Below are positions 14,001 through 24,854 of a stretch of 64,000 nt of DNA, one piece after another; the stretch's first letter is position 1; every line of letters starts with the position of its first letter. The position numbers and the translations under genes were made by a program. The notes under the pieces were generated by a model, which saw only the letters and a list, made by a program, of their open reading frames with translations, had not been told where the DNA came from and ran no database searches. The DNA comes from Zeus faber (taxonomy: Eukaryota > Chordata > Actinopteri > Zeiformes > Zeidae), in contig OY482846.1 in the NCBI GenBank assembly GCA_960531495.1, forward strand, positions 48,895,361 to 48,959,360. Reading direction: 5' to 3'.

Positions 14001-17000
14001 ATAAAACCTTCTACTCTACTCTACCTCTACTATAAAACCCTCTTCTCTACTCTACTCTACCTCTACTGTAAAATCCTCTACTCTACTGTAAAACCCTCTA
14101 CTCTACTCTACCTCTACTATAAAACCCTCTACTCTACTGGAAAAACTCTCTACTCTACTCTACCTCTACTGTAAAACCCTCTACTCTACTCTACCTCTAC
14201 TATAAAACCCTCTACTCTACTGAAAAACTCTCTACTCTACTCTACCTCTACTGTAAAACCCTCTACTCTACTCTACCTCTACTATAAAACCCTCTACTCT
14301 ACTCTACTGAAAAACCCTCTTCTCTACTCTACTCTACTGAAAAACCCTCTACTGTCAAACCCTCTACTCTACTCTACTCTGCCTCTACTGTCAGACCCTC
14401 TACTCTACCACTACTGTAAAACCATCTACTCTACTGTAAAATCCTCTACTCTACCTCTACTGTAAAACCCTCTACTCTACTCTACTCTACTGAAAAATCC
14501 TCTACTCTACACTACTCTACCTCCACTATAAAACCCTCTACTCTACTCTACCTCTACTATAAAACCCTCTACTCTACTCTACTCTAAAACCCTTCTCTCC
14601 CTCTACTCTACTCTACTCTACTGTAAAACCCTCTACTCTACTCTAAAACCCTTCTCTACCTCTACTCTACTCTACTGTAAAACCCTCTACTCTACTCTAC
14701 TCTAAAACCCTTCTCTACCTCTACTCTACCTCTACTGTAAAACACTCTACTCTACTCTACATCTTCTCTACCTCTACTGCCAAACCCTCTTCATTACTCT
14801 ACCTCTAATATAAAACCCTCTACTCTACCTCTACTGTCAAACCCTCTACTCTACCTCTACTCTACCTCTAATGTAAAACCCTCGACTCTACCTCTACTGT
14901 TCAACCCTCTACTCTACTCTACCTCTACTCAACCTGTTCTCTACCTCTACTGTAAATCCTTCTACTCCACCCCTAATCTTCCCCAACTTTACCTCTACTC
15001 CACCTCTACATTCCTCTACTCTGCTATAGCTCCCTGTACTCTACCTCTACTCTACATCTACGCTAGAGTAGTACATCTATTTTTTATCTTATTCTATAAG
15101 TATTCCACTTACTGTATTACGTTTTAGGAGTCAGTTAGTCGGTCTATTAGAAAGGAATTTTCTACTTTTTATTTTATTTTATTTTTGTACTTTTTCCTAG
15201 GACTTCTTGTGTGCTATCACCGGGTGCGTTGCATTACATTTCACTGCATATATGTATGGAAGTATGTATATGTATGTGACAAATAAAAATCTTGAATCTT
15301 GAATCTTGAATCTTGAACGCTACCTCTGCTCTACCTCCACTCTGCTATACTGTACCTCCACCTCTACTCTACCCCCTCCAATATCTACTCCACATCTACT
15401 CAACCGTCCTCTACTTCCACTCTACCTCTACCTCCACTCAACCACCCTCTACTCAACCTTTACTCTATCTTTACCCTTACACTCAACCTCTACCTCCCCC
15501 TGCTCTACAATTTCTGCCCTACCTCTGCTCTACTCTACCTCCACTCAACCCCCCTCTACTCTACCTCTACTCCACACCTACTCTACTCTACCTCCACTCA
15601 ACCCCCCTCCACTCTACCCCCATCTACTCTACCTCTACTCTACCCCCATCTACTCTACCTACTCTTCCTCTACTCTGTGGGTCTGTAGGGAACTGAGGAG
15701 AGAAGACACCATTTTGGTCAATGTTTTGACAAAAATAGAATAAGATATGATTGGATTGGCTCCTTCATCGATAACAGCACATTGTAAGACACCTTGTCAG
15801 ACATTGTTTTGTTTGTTTTCATAGGTGTTAATATTTGAAATTGATTAATGAGACAATGTCGTTTGCAGAGAACCAGGGGCCGCTGGAGCACGGCGACCGG
15901 ACAGATCTGCCAGCTCACCTTTAATTTGCTGTCATACACATTTATAAATTGGTCTGGCCTTGGCAGGCTAGAGCCGCTATAAACCTTTGCAGAGTGGAAG
16001 TTGTCTATGTGATCTGTCTAATATCCTGTCCAGGTGTTTTTAAAAATGTATTTTAAACAGGAAGTTGAGGCCTACAGTTTATCTTGAAAATGATTTCCTG
16101 GTTTTGATAGTGAAATTAATTCACTCGGCAGGGAGAGATCCATCCCCGTTGCAACAGCCCGCCGTTTTTGGCATTAAGTGACGGGAGGGTCTGCATGACG
16201 AAGATCTTTTTACGTCCCGAAATGTTTGGAATTTGTGTTTCAGTTGCCAGCTCAGATCTTGAAATACATCTGAGAGTGATTTCATGAGCGTTCTTGGCTG
16301 CGGCGCAGGGAACGTGATCGGCAACACAGCAGCTCCTCTCTAGCACTTTACAACCTAAAAGGTCAGGTTCACTGTGTTTTCACCGTGCTTGAATTCAGTT
16401 CAATGGGGCAAATATTTAAGGCTTCAAAAACGTGAAACCTCCCCTTTCGAAAACGAGATAGTTTTATGTTGTACTGGGGGGCAGAAATGCTGCAAACCCT
16501 GCGTTTTACCAGGTGTTCATGACTTTGCTGTCTGGCTCAAGGACACCCCAGCAATTTTTGCAAAGAGCAGCTTTTTTGGTCTTTGCTGTTCTCCCGCTTC
16601 TTTAACTGCTTCACAGTGATGTTTTTTTTTCATTAACTGGGTCGCGAATGCAAAACACTTGAGATCCTCCCATGCACGGTGCACAGGGTGTTATTTTGAG
16701 GTCATCGCTACGCGCGGACGTACAACACACGCAATTTTCAATATTCCATGCAGAGTCCACTCAACATTTTAACGGAATTTCAACCCTAACTCTCTGCTTG
16801 TTCTCGCTGGAATGAGTTCCCAGAAGTTGCCTCATCGGTTTTCTACTTCTCTTATGAACAGTCTTAGTCTTTTGCGAAGGAGTGAGAGTGAAAGCGTCTC
16901 CCCTTCCTGCCGCCAACAGATGTTTCCGCTTAATATACCGCCGTGGTTCTGACGACAGACCGCGACCAGGAGAGGACAGGTCCTCATCAGTCTGCCCTGA

Positions 17001-18494
17001 AACCCGGGTGAGGGTCAGAGACAACTGTTGCTGTAGCGATGGCCGGGCATCGAATCGGACAGGATGTTAAATGCAGTTTAGTGTTGAATATTAAAGGAGA
17101 GGTTCTTTTTCTTAAAGCGAGGACCTGTTATATGTCATGCATGATTGATTCATTTGGTTTTGTTTGGGTGTCATAGACAGTTCCATGCAGGGAGCGTGAA
17201 ACTGTCACGCTCATCTCACACTGTCACGAAAATGCATCATCCTTAATGCATGGTGTGCATGATATTAATAAATATAAAAATAAAGGTTATTATTATTATT
17301 ATTATTATTAGGAGCTCCATTGAAACATTGCACACTTCCAAATATAAAAGAACGTCACATCAATGCAACCCTCAATTTTGTGTCTCTGCAGGTGTCCTTT
17401 AGCCATTATTTCTGAATAACTATTCCAGTTTTCTCAATCCATCTAAATTGATGATATCCACAATATGATATCCACATATACGGTATAATGTATTTATAAA
17501 TACAATGTTGAAAACGACATGAACTGAGACCTGTAATATTGGGAATGTTAAAATGGTCCCAGTGCTTTGGAAGAGAAGCCTCCAACAGACTTAGCGCAAA
17601 AAGGAGAAAAAAAGCTTTTTCTTCACTGCAAAATAATATCATATAATAATAATAATAATAATATTTCTGCTTTTTTTCACCTGCATGAATACATCGGTTA
17701 AAATGCTGCAATTCCCTTTTGAAGGCATAATAAATTTGTCTGTGTGAGCTTCCTGTTGTGAATGAGAACATTTATTATTCTTCACTGAAGGTGACGGTGG
17801 TTTTCCTCCCCCTCTTCTCTGCTGGGGGAGCTAACGGCGTCGTTCAAACTTACTCCAGCTACGGAGACACGTTGAGAGCCGCTCCATCGCGCCGCCGGTC
17901 AAACGATTTAAAAACAAATCCCTCCTTAAAGTCGGGCGTTCTGCGCCTGTTCTGGTGCGTGTGCTGCAAAGAACCGCAACTCAGAATCAGTTTACTCCGC
18001 CGGGGACATTTGCACACTGTATACGAGGGATGTGTTCTGCTGAGGTCCGGTGCTTCACACTGCAGACCATTAGCCTGGGGGGGAAAAAGCCTAAATTGAG
18101 AATAAAAATAATGATAAAATAAAGTGACGTAAAAATAAATATATAATTGCATTTTATTCTAAAATTGTAATTAAATGTTACGTTTTAAAATGTAAAATAC
18201 AATTTAACTGTCAAATATATATACAAATAGCCAAAGAGACAACAGAAATAGTCAGATATATAAAGACTGTGCAGCAGTTTTCACAGCTATGAGAAGCAAA
18301 ACAAAATGTTCACATTTTTAACCACAAAAAGCCTTCATCACTGATGCTTCCTGCCTCCTGCGGAGCCGAAGCAGAGATTAGAGATTTGGAAAGTTTCTGG
18401 TTTCCCTTCAGCCACACCTTCCGCCGTTTCCTTCACCATTTTCACCAAATTATTTCAGACAACAAAACTCTTTCAAAATAAATATATATATATG

Positions 18495-18550
<56 letters not shown>

Positions 18551-19730
18551 TATAATATATATATTTTTTACCCTCCCCACTGCCGCACCTCAGAAACCTG
18601 CCCCGCCCGCCCCAACGTGCACGTCCTTGGTTTCCGTCTCTACATCTACCGATCTCCGCTGGGAATAAAGGACTTAGCTGCTGAAATCACCAAAAGAACC
18701 AGTAATCTCAAAGACATTGTTTTGGATATTAAGGATATTATAAAGGAGCACCGCGCACAACGGGGACGCTCTCTCGGTCACTCTCTCATCTCGCGTCAAG
18801 GTGGAGGACAGACTCAGTTATAGGAAAAGAGAAAAGAAACCTTTGAAATTCCTCCATATTCTGAGGGTCGGGCTGCTTAGCGTGACACACGCAATCTTTG
18901 CAGGAAAGATTGGAAGAATAGAAGGGAGGACGTACCGTTGGTCGACCCACGGTGTGAGCAAATGGCTTGATGATGTCATTTCCTCTGTGTCATGTGACAC
19001 CCTGTGTTGTCTCTTGCTCTGCCAGGCTCCGTAGCTTTCGGTAACAGGGTTGCGCGCATGTCGTGGGACCCGACTTCACCTCATAATTACTATTATTTAA
19101 AAATATGCTGATTATTAAGCTAATTGTTTTAACAATTACAAGAGACCTATGTCAACAAAATCTTTGCAAAAAAAAAAGTCGATTTAAAACTTATTATAAC
19201 TGTTTTTTGATATGCAAGTGGGTCATCGAAAAGGTGGGACCAGAGAAAAATACCATTTTAGGGGTTGCTCCAAAGCTATTTGGTTTTTTAAATAATATTT
19301 TGGAACCACTTTATCAACTACTATATACACATTTTGTCCTAGGAGAAGTATATTTACACAACAAGTGCATGTTTTAGTAGTTTGTGCACAGGTTATTTGT
19401 TATTATTTCATGGGTGGGACAGAAAACATCTGGAATGGAATGTCCCTCTTCCCATTTTATCCTGTAATGACTTGATGATTGATGCAGCATTTTAACTTGT
19501 ACATCTCCCTTGATTTGCACTGGTTTTATTTGGTGCTGTCACACCTGAGTTTCCCTACAGGGACTAATGAATAAAGTGTGATCTGATCTGATCTTATCTT
19601 ATCTTATCTTATCTTAGATCTCCCGCTGGACTACAAGTTCCCCCGGTTCTCCCCTGACAAGCCCTGCACCACCGGCTACTACCCCCGGCCTCCGGATTCC
19701 CTCCTCAAGAGGTGCCAGAGTATGTCGTAA
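2425..19730 (+). CDS. NT5DC1: NT5DC1, 3' part of gene (last four coding exons)
   Basis: Coding exons are 2425-2546, 10211-10384, 13104-13266 and 19618-19730, all with AG/GT borders and matching phases (entry phase 1, then 0, 0, 1). Together they encode about 190 residues, the C-terminal 40% of a roughly 455-residue protein. The visible protein runs from LPSLEKPGWYSQGN through VVYFGDSMRSDMYPA, which is HAD motif IV with the acidic GDSxxSD pair. It continues through a linker ending KKGKFE, then QWGSYF, and ends with LPLDYKFPRFSPD and GYYPRPP. I recognise this order from human NT5DC1. The family is named for a 5'-nucleotidase domain; its substrate is not established to my knowledge. Upstream exons carrying the catalytic DxDxT motif are outside the window; nothing in 1-2424 looks like one. 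DSE follows on the same strand, as in human. Confidence 0.93.
4470..4575. repeat. GACA/GATA-type microsatellite
   Basis: Interrupted AGAC, GGAC and GATA tetranucleotide units. Confidence 0.8.
4930..5042. repeat. (TG)n followed by (GTG)n microsatellite
   Basis: About 43 TG units (4930-5016) run directly into about nine GTG units. Both strands give long Cys-Val or Thr-His open frames that are not genes. Confidence 0.97.
5518..5635. repeat. GATG-type microsatellite
   Basis: Imperfect GATG/GATA tetranucleotide units. Confidence 0.8.
5757..5821. repeat. 16-bp tandem repeat, about four copies
   Basis: The unit is GGGTGGGTTCACCTGC with small changes. Confidence 0.85.
7772..8792. mobile_element. 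hAT-type DNA transposon relic, non-autonomous
   Basis: Imperfect inverted termini: left CAGCGGTTCCCAACCTTTTT, right (reversed) CAGCAATTCTCCACCTATGG. The flanking 8-bp duplication is GGCCAAGG at 7764-7771 and GGCTAAGG at 8793-8800 (7 of 8 match). Both ends carry the GGCGGCCCAC/GGTGGCCCAC motif seen in fish hAT elements. There is no intact transposase; only short broken frames remain. Confidence 0.75.
10211..10384 (+). CDS. NT5DC1: NT5DC1 coding exon, third from the end (HAD motif IV)
   Basis: The acceptor is CACCTGGACAG|GTGGTG and the donor is TTTGAG|GTACGT. The exon is 58 codons long, phase 0 to phase 0. It starts with VVYFGDSMRSDMYPA, the metal-binding GDSxxSD loop of HAD phosphohydrolases, and ends in an acidic, charged linker (EPLEKKGKFE). 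A pyrimidine-rich minisatellite starts about 65 bp after its donor. Confidence 0.93.
10451..11004. repeat. Pyrimidine-rich minisatellite with splice-acceptor-like units
   Basis: Degenerate 10-11 bp units of the type TTTCCCTCCAG or TTTCCTTCCAG, organised in longer repeats such as CACTTTCCCTGCAGCTTG. It lies 65 bp after an NT5DC1 donor. Almost every unit is a pyrimidine tract plus AG. The opposite strand encodes repeated GNWKETGRK-like peptides that I regard as artefacts. Confidence 0.93.
13104..13266 (+). CDS. NT5DC1: NT5DC1 coding exon, second from the end
   Basis: The acceptor is CACCAGGTCCAG|GGCATG. The donor is ATCGCAG|GTAGGC, leaving phase 1. It encodes GMKTPSASSDQWGSYFVDMH through AMAIPSVEHIA. 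The last 16 bases, with the donor, form the first copy of a 38-bp tandem repeat that duplicates the donor (see the repeat at 13251-13478). I chose the first donor because the later ones shift the frame or read into TAG at 13344-13346. Confidence 0.9.
13251..13478 (+). repeat. 38-bp tandem array that duplicates the NT5DC1 splice donor
   Basis: Six copies start at 13251, 13289, 13327, 13365, 13403 and 13441, then a partial copy. The first copy is the last 16 bases of the exon plus intron sequence. Each copy contains ATCGCAG|GTAGGC (copy 2 has GTACGC), so GT dinucleotides stand at 13267, 13305, 13343, 13381, 13419 and 13457. Confidence 0.95.
13571..15062. repeat. 31-bp CTCTAC minisatellite
   Basis: Tandem units of about 31 bp, built from CTCTA steps plus CTCTACTATAAAACC, vary by 5-bp additions or losses. 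The first 450 bp are most regular; the rest decays. One strand is almost pure pyrimidine except for the TATAAAA or TGTAAAA part. Confidence 0.95.
15070..15316 (+). mobile_element. LINE 3' tail (L2-like) inside the minisatellite
   Basis: The order GGGTGCGTTGCATTACATTT, TATGTATGTGACAAATAAAA and four TTGAATC/TCTTGAA units is typical of fish L2-like 3' ends. CTCTAC-type repeats lie on both sides. Confidence 0.6.
15317..15675. repeat. Continuation of the CTCTAC pyrimidine repeat
   Basis: Less regular CTACC, CTCTAC and CCACTC units after the LINE tail; probably once continuous with 13571-15062. Confidence 0.8.
15680..18480 (+). other. NT5DC1 last intron, middle part
   Basis: No exon is recognised. 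Short (TTA)n tracts lie at about 17287-17311 and 17644-17663. Otherwise it is unremarkable sequence. Confidence 0.6.
18484..18563. repeat. (AT)n microsatellite
   Basis: Nearly pure AT dinucleotides with two small interruptions. Confidence 0.95.
19500..19617 (+). mobile_element. LINE 3' tail ending at the NT5DC1 last acceptor
   Basis: GAGTTTCCCTACAGGGACTA, then ATGAATAAAGTG and (ATCTG/ATCTT)n. This is the usual fish LINE end: TTTCCC, a short gap, AGGGA, TAATAAAGT and a short tandem tail. Reverse-oriented relatives are at 42276-42330, 42780-42840 and 59685-59745. The last tandem unit runs into the AG acceptor at 19616-19617. Confidence 0.65.
19618..19730 (+). CDS. NT5DC1: NT5DC1 last coding exon
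   Basis: The exon starts right after the run TCTTATCTTATCTTAG. It joins the phase 1 G of the previous exon to give GAT (Asp) and then LPLDYKFPRFSPDKPCTTGY. The stop is TAA at 19728-19730. The LPLDYKF and GYYPxPP motifs match the C terminus of human NT5DC1. The acceptor lies at the end of a LINE-type 3' tail, which is unusual. Confidence 0.9.
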
Positions 19731-20013
19731 GAGGTGCCCCGCCCGCCCCCTCAGGAGAGAGGAATGTGCCTCCATCTTGCCCGTCGTCGGCCTGCCCCCC
19801 AAACCCCCCGAAAACCCCCCTGAACCACCCGAACCACCTGAATCACCTGAACCACCTGAATCACCTGAGCCGGTCCATTTGTGAAGCACAGGAACCCCTC
19901 CCCATGTGAATGTACGCCTCCGCCTCTCTCTGTGACATGCCTCCATCTAACTGTCGTTTCGTGGTTTTGCTGTTCTGTACACGTGGAAGTATGACCCGCA
20001 AAAATAACTCTGT

Positions 20014-20018
20014 GTGTG

Positions 20019-20051
<33 letters not shown>

Positions 20052-20056
20052 GCGCA
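20014..20056. repeat. Alternating TG/CGTG/CG tract
   Basis: TGTGTGTGTG followed by seven CGTG units and CGCGCGCACG. This purine-pyrimidine alternation can adopt Z-DNA. It lies in the presumed NT5DC1 3' UTR. Confidence 0.85.
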
Positions 20057-20166
20057 CGGCAGTGGTAGTGGTGAAATACTGTACGTCGTGGAAACCGATC
20101 GTTGTGTTTGAAGCCCCCTTGTTTCGCACCGCCAGAGGTGCGAGAATTTATATCCGTCGTATTTAA

Positions 20167-20498
20167 AGGGACACTCCGCTAAAAAAATGAATTAAAACAA
20201 AAGGGATACTCCGGTTTTTGGGGGGACATTTTTGTATGTATTAATCAAAGGTGGATAAATGGTTATGCAATCTCATTCTAAGATAAGATGTTATTTTAAT
20301 GGTTTTATTTTTTCACAAGATGTACAGTATCTCTCATCTCTGCCGTATTTCCCCAATTTCCAGCGAGCTAGGCTAGCTGATCCCATTTGCAGCCATGCAC
20401 TGCGCTAACAGTTAGCATGCAGCCCGTCGCTATCGCGGTGCCGGACGCACAGGGATGAAGTTGGTATCGACCTTCTCGTCTGAATCTGGAGTGTCCCT
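20167..20498. mobile_element. TTAA-flanked MITE (piggyBac-like)
   Basis: A 332-bp element has perfect 11-bp inverted termini AGGGACACTCC. It is flanked on both sides by TTAA (20163-20166 and 20499-20502), the target used by piggyBac-type transposases. There is no coding capacity. A second AGGGATACTCC lies just inside the left end. Confidence 0.8.
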
Positions 20499-21164
20499 TT
20501 AAGTACACGAGTCAACTGTGCAGTGAAATATTTATGTTTTAATTACATAAAACTGTAAAATTATTATTATTTTTTTTTATTATAAGCAAACGTTCCATCC
20601 TTTTACTCATGGAGTGATTACCTCAAGAGCGTAGCTGAGGCGGAGCCCGGCCTGTTCCCCGTTCGTTAGTCCCGTCGAGGAGTCCCGACCCCCCCAAACG
20701 CAGACGGTATCTGTGTAAAACCCGGTGTGTTTACCGAATTATTACACTGTCGTTGTGTACGTTCTCATTTTACTCTTTTTTTTGTTCGGCTGTATGCATT
20801 TTAGTATCTGGAATAATAACAGCTCTCATGTTTTCCGCCCCCTTGTGTCGTTATCCAGGACATTGTACATACACAAACGATGGAATCCTGTTCTCTTTAT
20901 CGTGCTGTGTCGAGAAACAAAATAATCACAATAAATCACCACAACCCTGGCGTGTGCGGTACTGTTCTTTACCACGGACGGTGAGGGGCGCTCTAGATGT
21001 TCTTTGTCTCATTTTCGGTGCCAAAAGTTAAATGTTCTCTTTGAGTGAGTGTGCAAGAAAAAGAAAAGGTGAAACAAAAGTAAATCAGCAGTTTGAGATT
21101 CGCTTTAACCGACTTCTGAATGGCTGTTTCACTGGTGTAGGCACTGTGTAGACCAGTTTGTGCC

Positions 21165-21209
<45 letters not shown>

Positions 21210-21226
21210 TAATAATAATAATAATG
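21165..21226. repeat. (TAA)n microsatellite
   Basis: About 20 ATA/TAA units with one interruption, upstream of the poly(A) candidate at 21386. Confidence 0.95.
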
Positions 21227-21410
21227 ACGAATAATATCAAGAGGAGCTTGCAGCCGTAGTGATTGTACCGACCTGGTCTCATCCGGCTCGTGGCCCGTTG
21301 GCCTCGTGTCCAGTCGTCCGTGCTCTTAGGTTCTGGGAAAACACGGGGAGGGTCCAGTTGTGTGGTGTGGAAGTACTGTCAATCAAATAAAAGCTTCTAT
21401 GATTTTGGTA

Positions 21411-21784
21411 CCTGCGGCGCCTTGTGTTGTGGTGTTATTTGAAAAATGGATGGAGCGCACGACACTGAAACCCTGAAATATATATAACATTTAAAAAGAG
21501 TTTTTCATTTTACATTGATCCAGTGACTCATTCCATGTCATTTGGGCTCTAACCCGGTGTTTCTCCAATGGGGGTACTGCCGGGGCAACACTGAAATGAA
21601 GAACAATGTGTTCGAATGTATTGGTTATATATGGTGTTTCAAAAAACACACACGCTGCACATACTGTACAGTACATCATTCATGTTCATTTTATTTTATT
21701 TCTCCCAATGCCAGAGGCTGGTGCTCAGCTGACACAAGATCTTAGAGCAGGTACACCACTAAAAAAAGGGCCTAATACGTCGTC

Positions 21785-21817
<33 letters not shown>

Positions 21818-22279
21818 AATAATAATAGTAGATAGTGTATTATAATTTATTATTATTAATTAAACTAGGTTTAAACCCTGTACACATTGTTCTAATAAGT
21901 CTTATTTCATCTGAGGGTTTTTAATAGTATTTTTTTTTGTATATTTTAATAGGCTGCATATGATTTTGAAAGAAAACTACGATTTGAAGAAAGGGAAACA
22001 AATATCGATTCAAAAATGCAGGAGGAAGAAAGAACAAGAAAAATAAAAATAAAAATAAATACGATTCGGAAAAACTGACAAAAAAGCTGAAGCGAGATCG
22101 GGAACGTAGGGAAAAAAGAAAAAAAACATTTGATAAAAGTCAGAAAAAAATACATCATTTGAAACGCGGAGAAAAACACGTTTGATTTGGAAAAAATGGA
22201 TAAAAGCCTAAAAATCACAAATGAAAAACGAACCAAAAAAAACCCACAAAACACAGCGACGTCTCTCAGGCCTCGACTC
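21411..22279. other. Intergenic, NT5DC1 to DSE
   Basis: Contains a transposon-like piece beginning GTGTTTCTCCAATGGGGGTA near 21558, a (CAA)n(TAA)n microsatellite at about 21784-21828 and an A-rich stretch at about 21960-22240. No gene is seen. Confidence 0.5.
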
Positions 22280-22590
22280 GGATGAAGAAAGTTTGTAACT
22301 CGACGCGTCCTCCAGTCGAAACGCGCTTTCCAGATGACTACCTGCTGCGGAGCGGGTGGATGCAGGGCGGAGGGCGGAGGGCTCCGTTAAGCCCCTCCTC
22401 GCCCCCCGCTCCTCTCCCCCGGCAGGGACTCGCTCCGCTCGGCCCCGCATTCCTGCCTCGGCCGCCGGTCCTGGAGGAGCTCGGCGGAACGGAACGAACG
22501 AGAAGGAAAGAAGGAAGAGCTTCCCACCGTCGACGGTTCTGATGCTGCGGAGGAACCGGAGGAATGAGCGGATTACCGAGGTTCTGACAG
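22280..22590 (+). promoter_or_regulatory. DSE: DSE CpG-island promoter and probable non-coding first exon
   Basis: This is a locally GC- and CpG-rich block in AT-rich surroundings, with GGGCGGAGGGCGG-type GC-box sequence. It lies between the NT5DC1 3' end and the first DSE coding exon. A good donor, GTTCTGACAG|GTAAAC, has its GT at 22591 and could splice to the acceptor ending 26755. The transcription start is not identified; no clear TATA box is seen, which fits a CpG promoter. CpG richness continues to about 22830. Confidence 0.5.
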
Positions 22591-24818
22591 GTAAACGCCG
22601 GGGGGCTCGGGGCCGTTTTTGGGGTTGCGTTGGCGGCGGGACGAGGCGACCCTCCGTGCGGCACCGGCGGCTGGGTTGACGGCGGACCCGGGGGAAAGTG
22701 TCACGTTGTCGGTTTCGAGACACTTGCGGGGCCGGGAGGGGAGTCCACCGGTGCGTGATTCCTTGAATCGACATGTTTTGTGTTTTAGTGTTTTGGGGGC
22801 TTCTTTCCGGTGCTTTCGACCGAGGGGTTCACTTCACTCAGCGCCCCCGAAAAAATAAAACATTACAAATAAAAATACAATCACACAATGCACTTTATCT
22901 GCCATTTCATTGAAACGGTACATTCAAATAAAACGAAATCAAATATATCTGCTTCAACTACACTGTGCTTTAACTACAGAAATAAACAACGATTAAGATT
23001 AAAAGCTCCAAACTTTATCCGGTTTAACATTTAATTTAAACCTTTCCCGACAAAAAAGTGCAGAGAAAACCGAGAGTATAAACTGTTTGCGGGGGGAGAA
23101 AAAAAAAGGTTATTTGAAAATGCAAAACAGCAACTTACATCTAACTAAAAAAAATAATAATAAAAAATATTAACAAAATAATACCCATTTGGCTTTCCTT
23201 CAAGGGCCCCTAGTGGGCCGCGGACCCCGGTTTGGGAACCCCCATGGGCAGATGATTGATTCAGCCACAGTGGTTGAGTGTAATGGGGGATAATCACAAA
23301 CCTCTGGGTGTTAGACATCCAAACCCTGCTATTTGGGGCAGTAACTGCAGTGTAACGGGGCTGGGATGGTTAAAGTGGTAATCCGTAACATTATGCTGTT
23401 AAAAAAAAAAAAAAGGTCCACATTTGATGCTTTAAAGGATCAATAGGCAACTTTTTTTTTTTGCTTTTACTTCTCGTTATGACGTTGACGTTGATTGCAG
23501 AATGCAATGTCCGCAGAATAAAGACGGTTCCCCAAAAGCCTCCATATCACTCTGCACTGGAACTGCCACCAACTCCCGGGAAAATGAAGGATTTATCGCG
23601 GTGCGTCACAGGAAGTGCATCAACCAATGAGCAGCCATTGGAGGAACCGGAGCAATCTGCTCCAGGTGGATCATAAACCCTTGAATATGAGAAGCGCTCA
23701 TTGAAACAGGTCGAGGAATGTCAACGTCGCAGTGTTTAGTGTTTTTTTGTTTTTTTTTTACCCAGAAACGCCGCAGGTTCCTTTTCACTTGTGTTTGTTT
23801 ACAGGTCGGTCTTGTCCGTTCCAACATGGCGGCGACGTCGACGTACCGCAGCCACGAGCCCGGGCGCTCGGTGCGGCGTCCATGATTGCGTGACCGGAAC
23901 GAATTAAATTAAAATAAAAATTGCGACGATTTCAGTCGGCCTCTTCAGACGCTTTCGTTCCTCTGGTGTTTCCAAAGTGCTGTTTGCGTGTGCGCCAGGC
24001 TCCGAGCGGTCGTACAGCCCAGCCGGTTGTCTTTGCAACGGCGGCGCGAAAGTTGTCCCCTGCGCCTTTCATTTGGCTTTGGCTTTTGTTGAGAAACGGC
24101 CATTGCGTTTGGCCATTGGCCATCCGCCACACGGGCAAGAAGTGAAAGGCGGCCGCGCTGAACGGGCCAAAGCGGCGCAGCTCGTTGTGTTCAGCACACC
24201 AGCGTCAGTGTGGATGAACCTCAACAAAAAAAAAAAAAAACATCGCCAGCTCCGGGTGGAATCCCGGGGCCCAACACGGAGCCGTGTCGTGGATTACCAC
24301 TTTAAATAGTTTCAGCAGAGCCAGGGAGCAAATCTCAAGTCCCGTTTCCACGCCGTGTTCAGTGGTAGGATCTGGCCAATAACCAATGCTCCTGTTATTC
24401 TCCATGGCTCTGACAAGCGGGTTTACGGTTGTTTTAGATCATTCAACGCGGTGTGAGATGAGGGCGCGGTTCGCAGGTTTTTGTTCCGTCCTCAAAAGTA
24501 GAAATTGTTTTTATTTGTCACCGTTCAACACTTAGAGCCAGTGTCACGTGACCGCTGAAACGCTTCCCATCTGCAGATGCGCTCCACGGTGCAGGCAAAT
24601 AGTCAAAAAGCAAAAGCAAAAGCAAATAAAACACGTGTTCAGCGGTTGAAAGTTAAAGTGACTTAACCGGGCAACACTGGCGACAATAAAGTTAATATAA
24701 TTAATAATAAATGATAATAAAATAATAATAGAGTTGAAAAGAAAATATATACGTTTAAGAAATATTTACCAAAAAAAGAGAAAATTGTACAAAGAATTTT
24801 GCAACGTCGGCAAAAAAT

Positions 24819-24854
<36 letters not shown>

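Larger units (their letters stand above)
19731..21410 (+). other. NT5DC1: NT5DC1 probable 3' UTR
   Basis: Non-coding sequence follows the stop. Candidate poly(A) signals AATAAA lie at 20930-20935 and 21386-21391. The stretch holds a 9-bp CACCTGAAC-type tandem (about 19815-19872), an alternating TG/CG tract, and a complete TTAA-flanked inverted-repeat element (20167-20498). Which poly(A) site is used cannot be told from sequence. Confidence 0.55.

Noticed and set aside
13571..15062. CRISPR-like regular array
   Set aside because: Units are contiguous without unique spacers, vary in 5-bp steps and sit in a vertebrate intron; it is a minisatellite.
22208..22774. 188-codon minus-strand frame over the DSE CpG island
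   Set aside because: GC-rich promoter DNA gives long chance frames; no domain, and the + strand donor fits a DSE first exon better.
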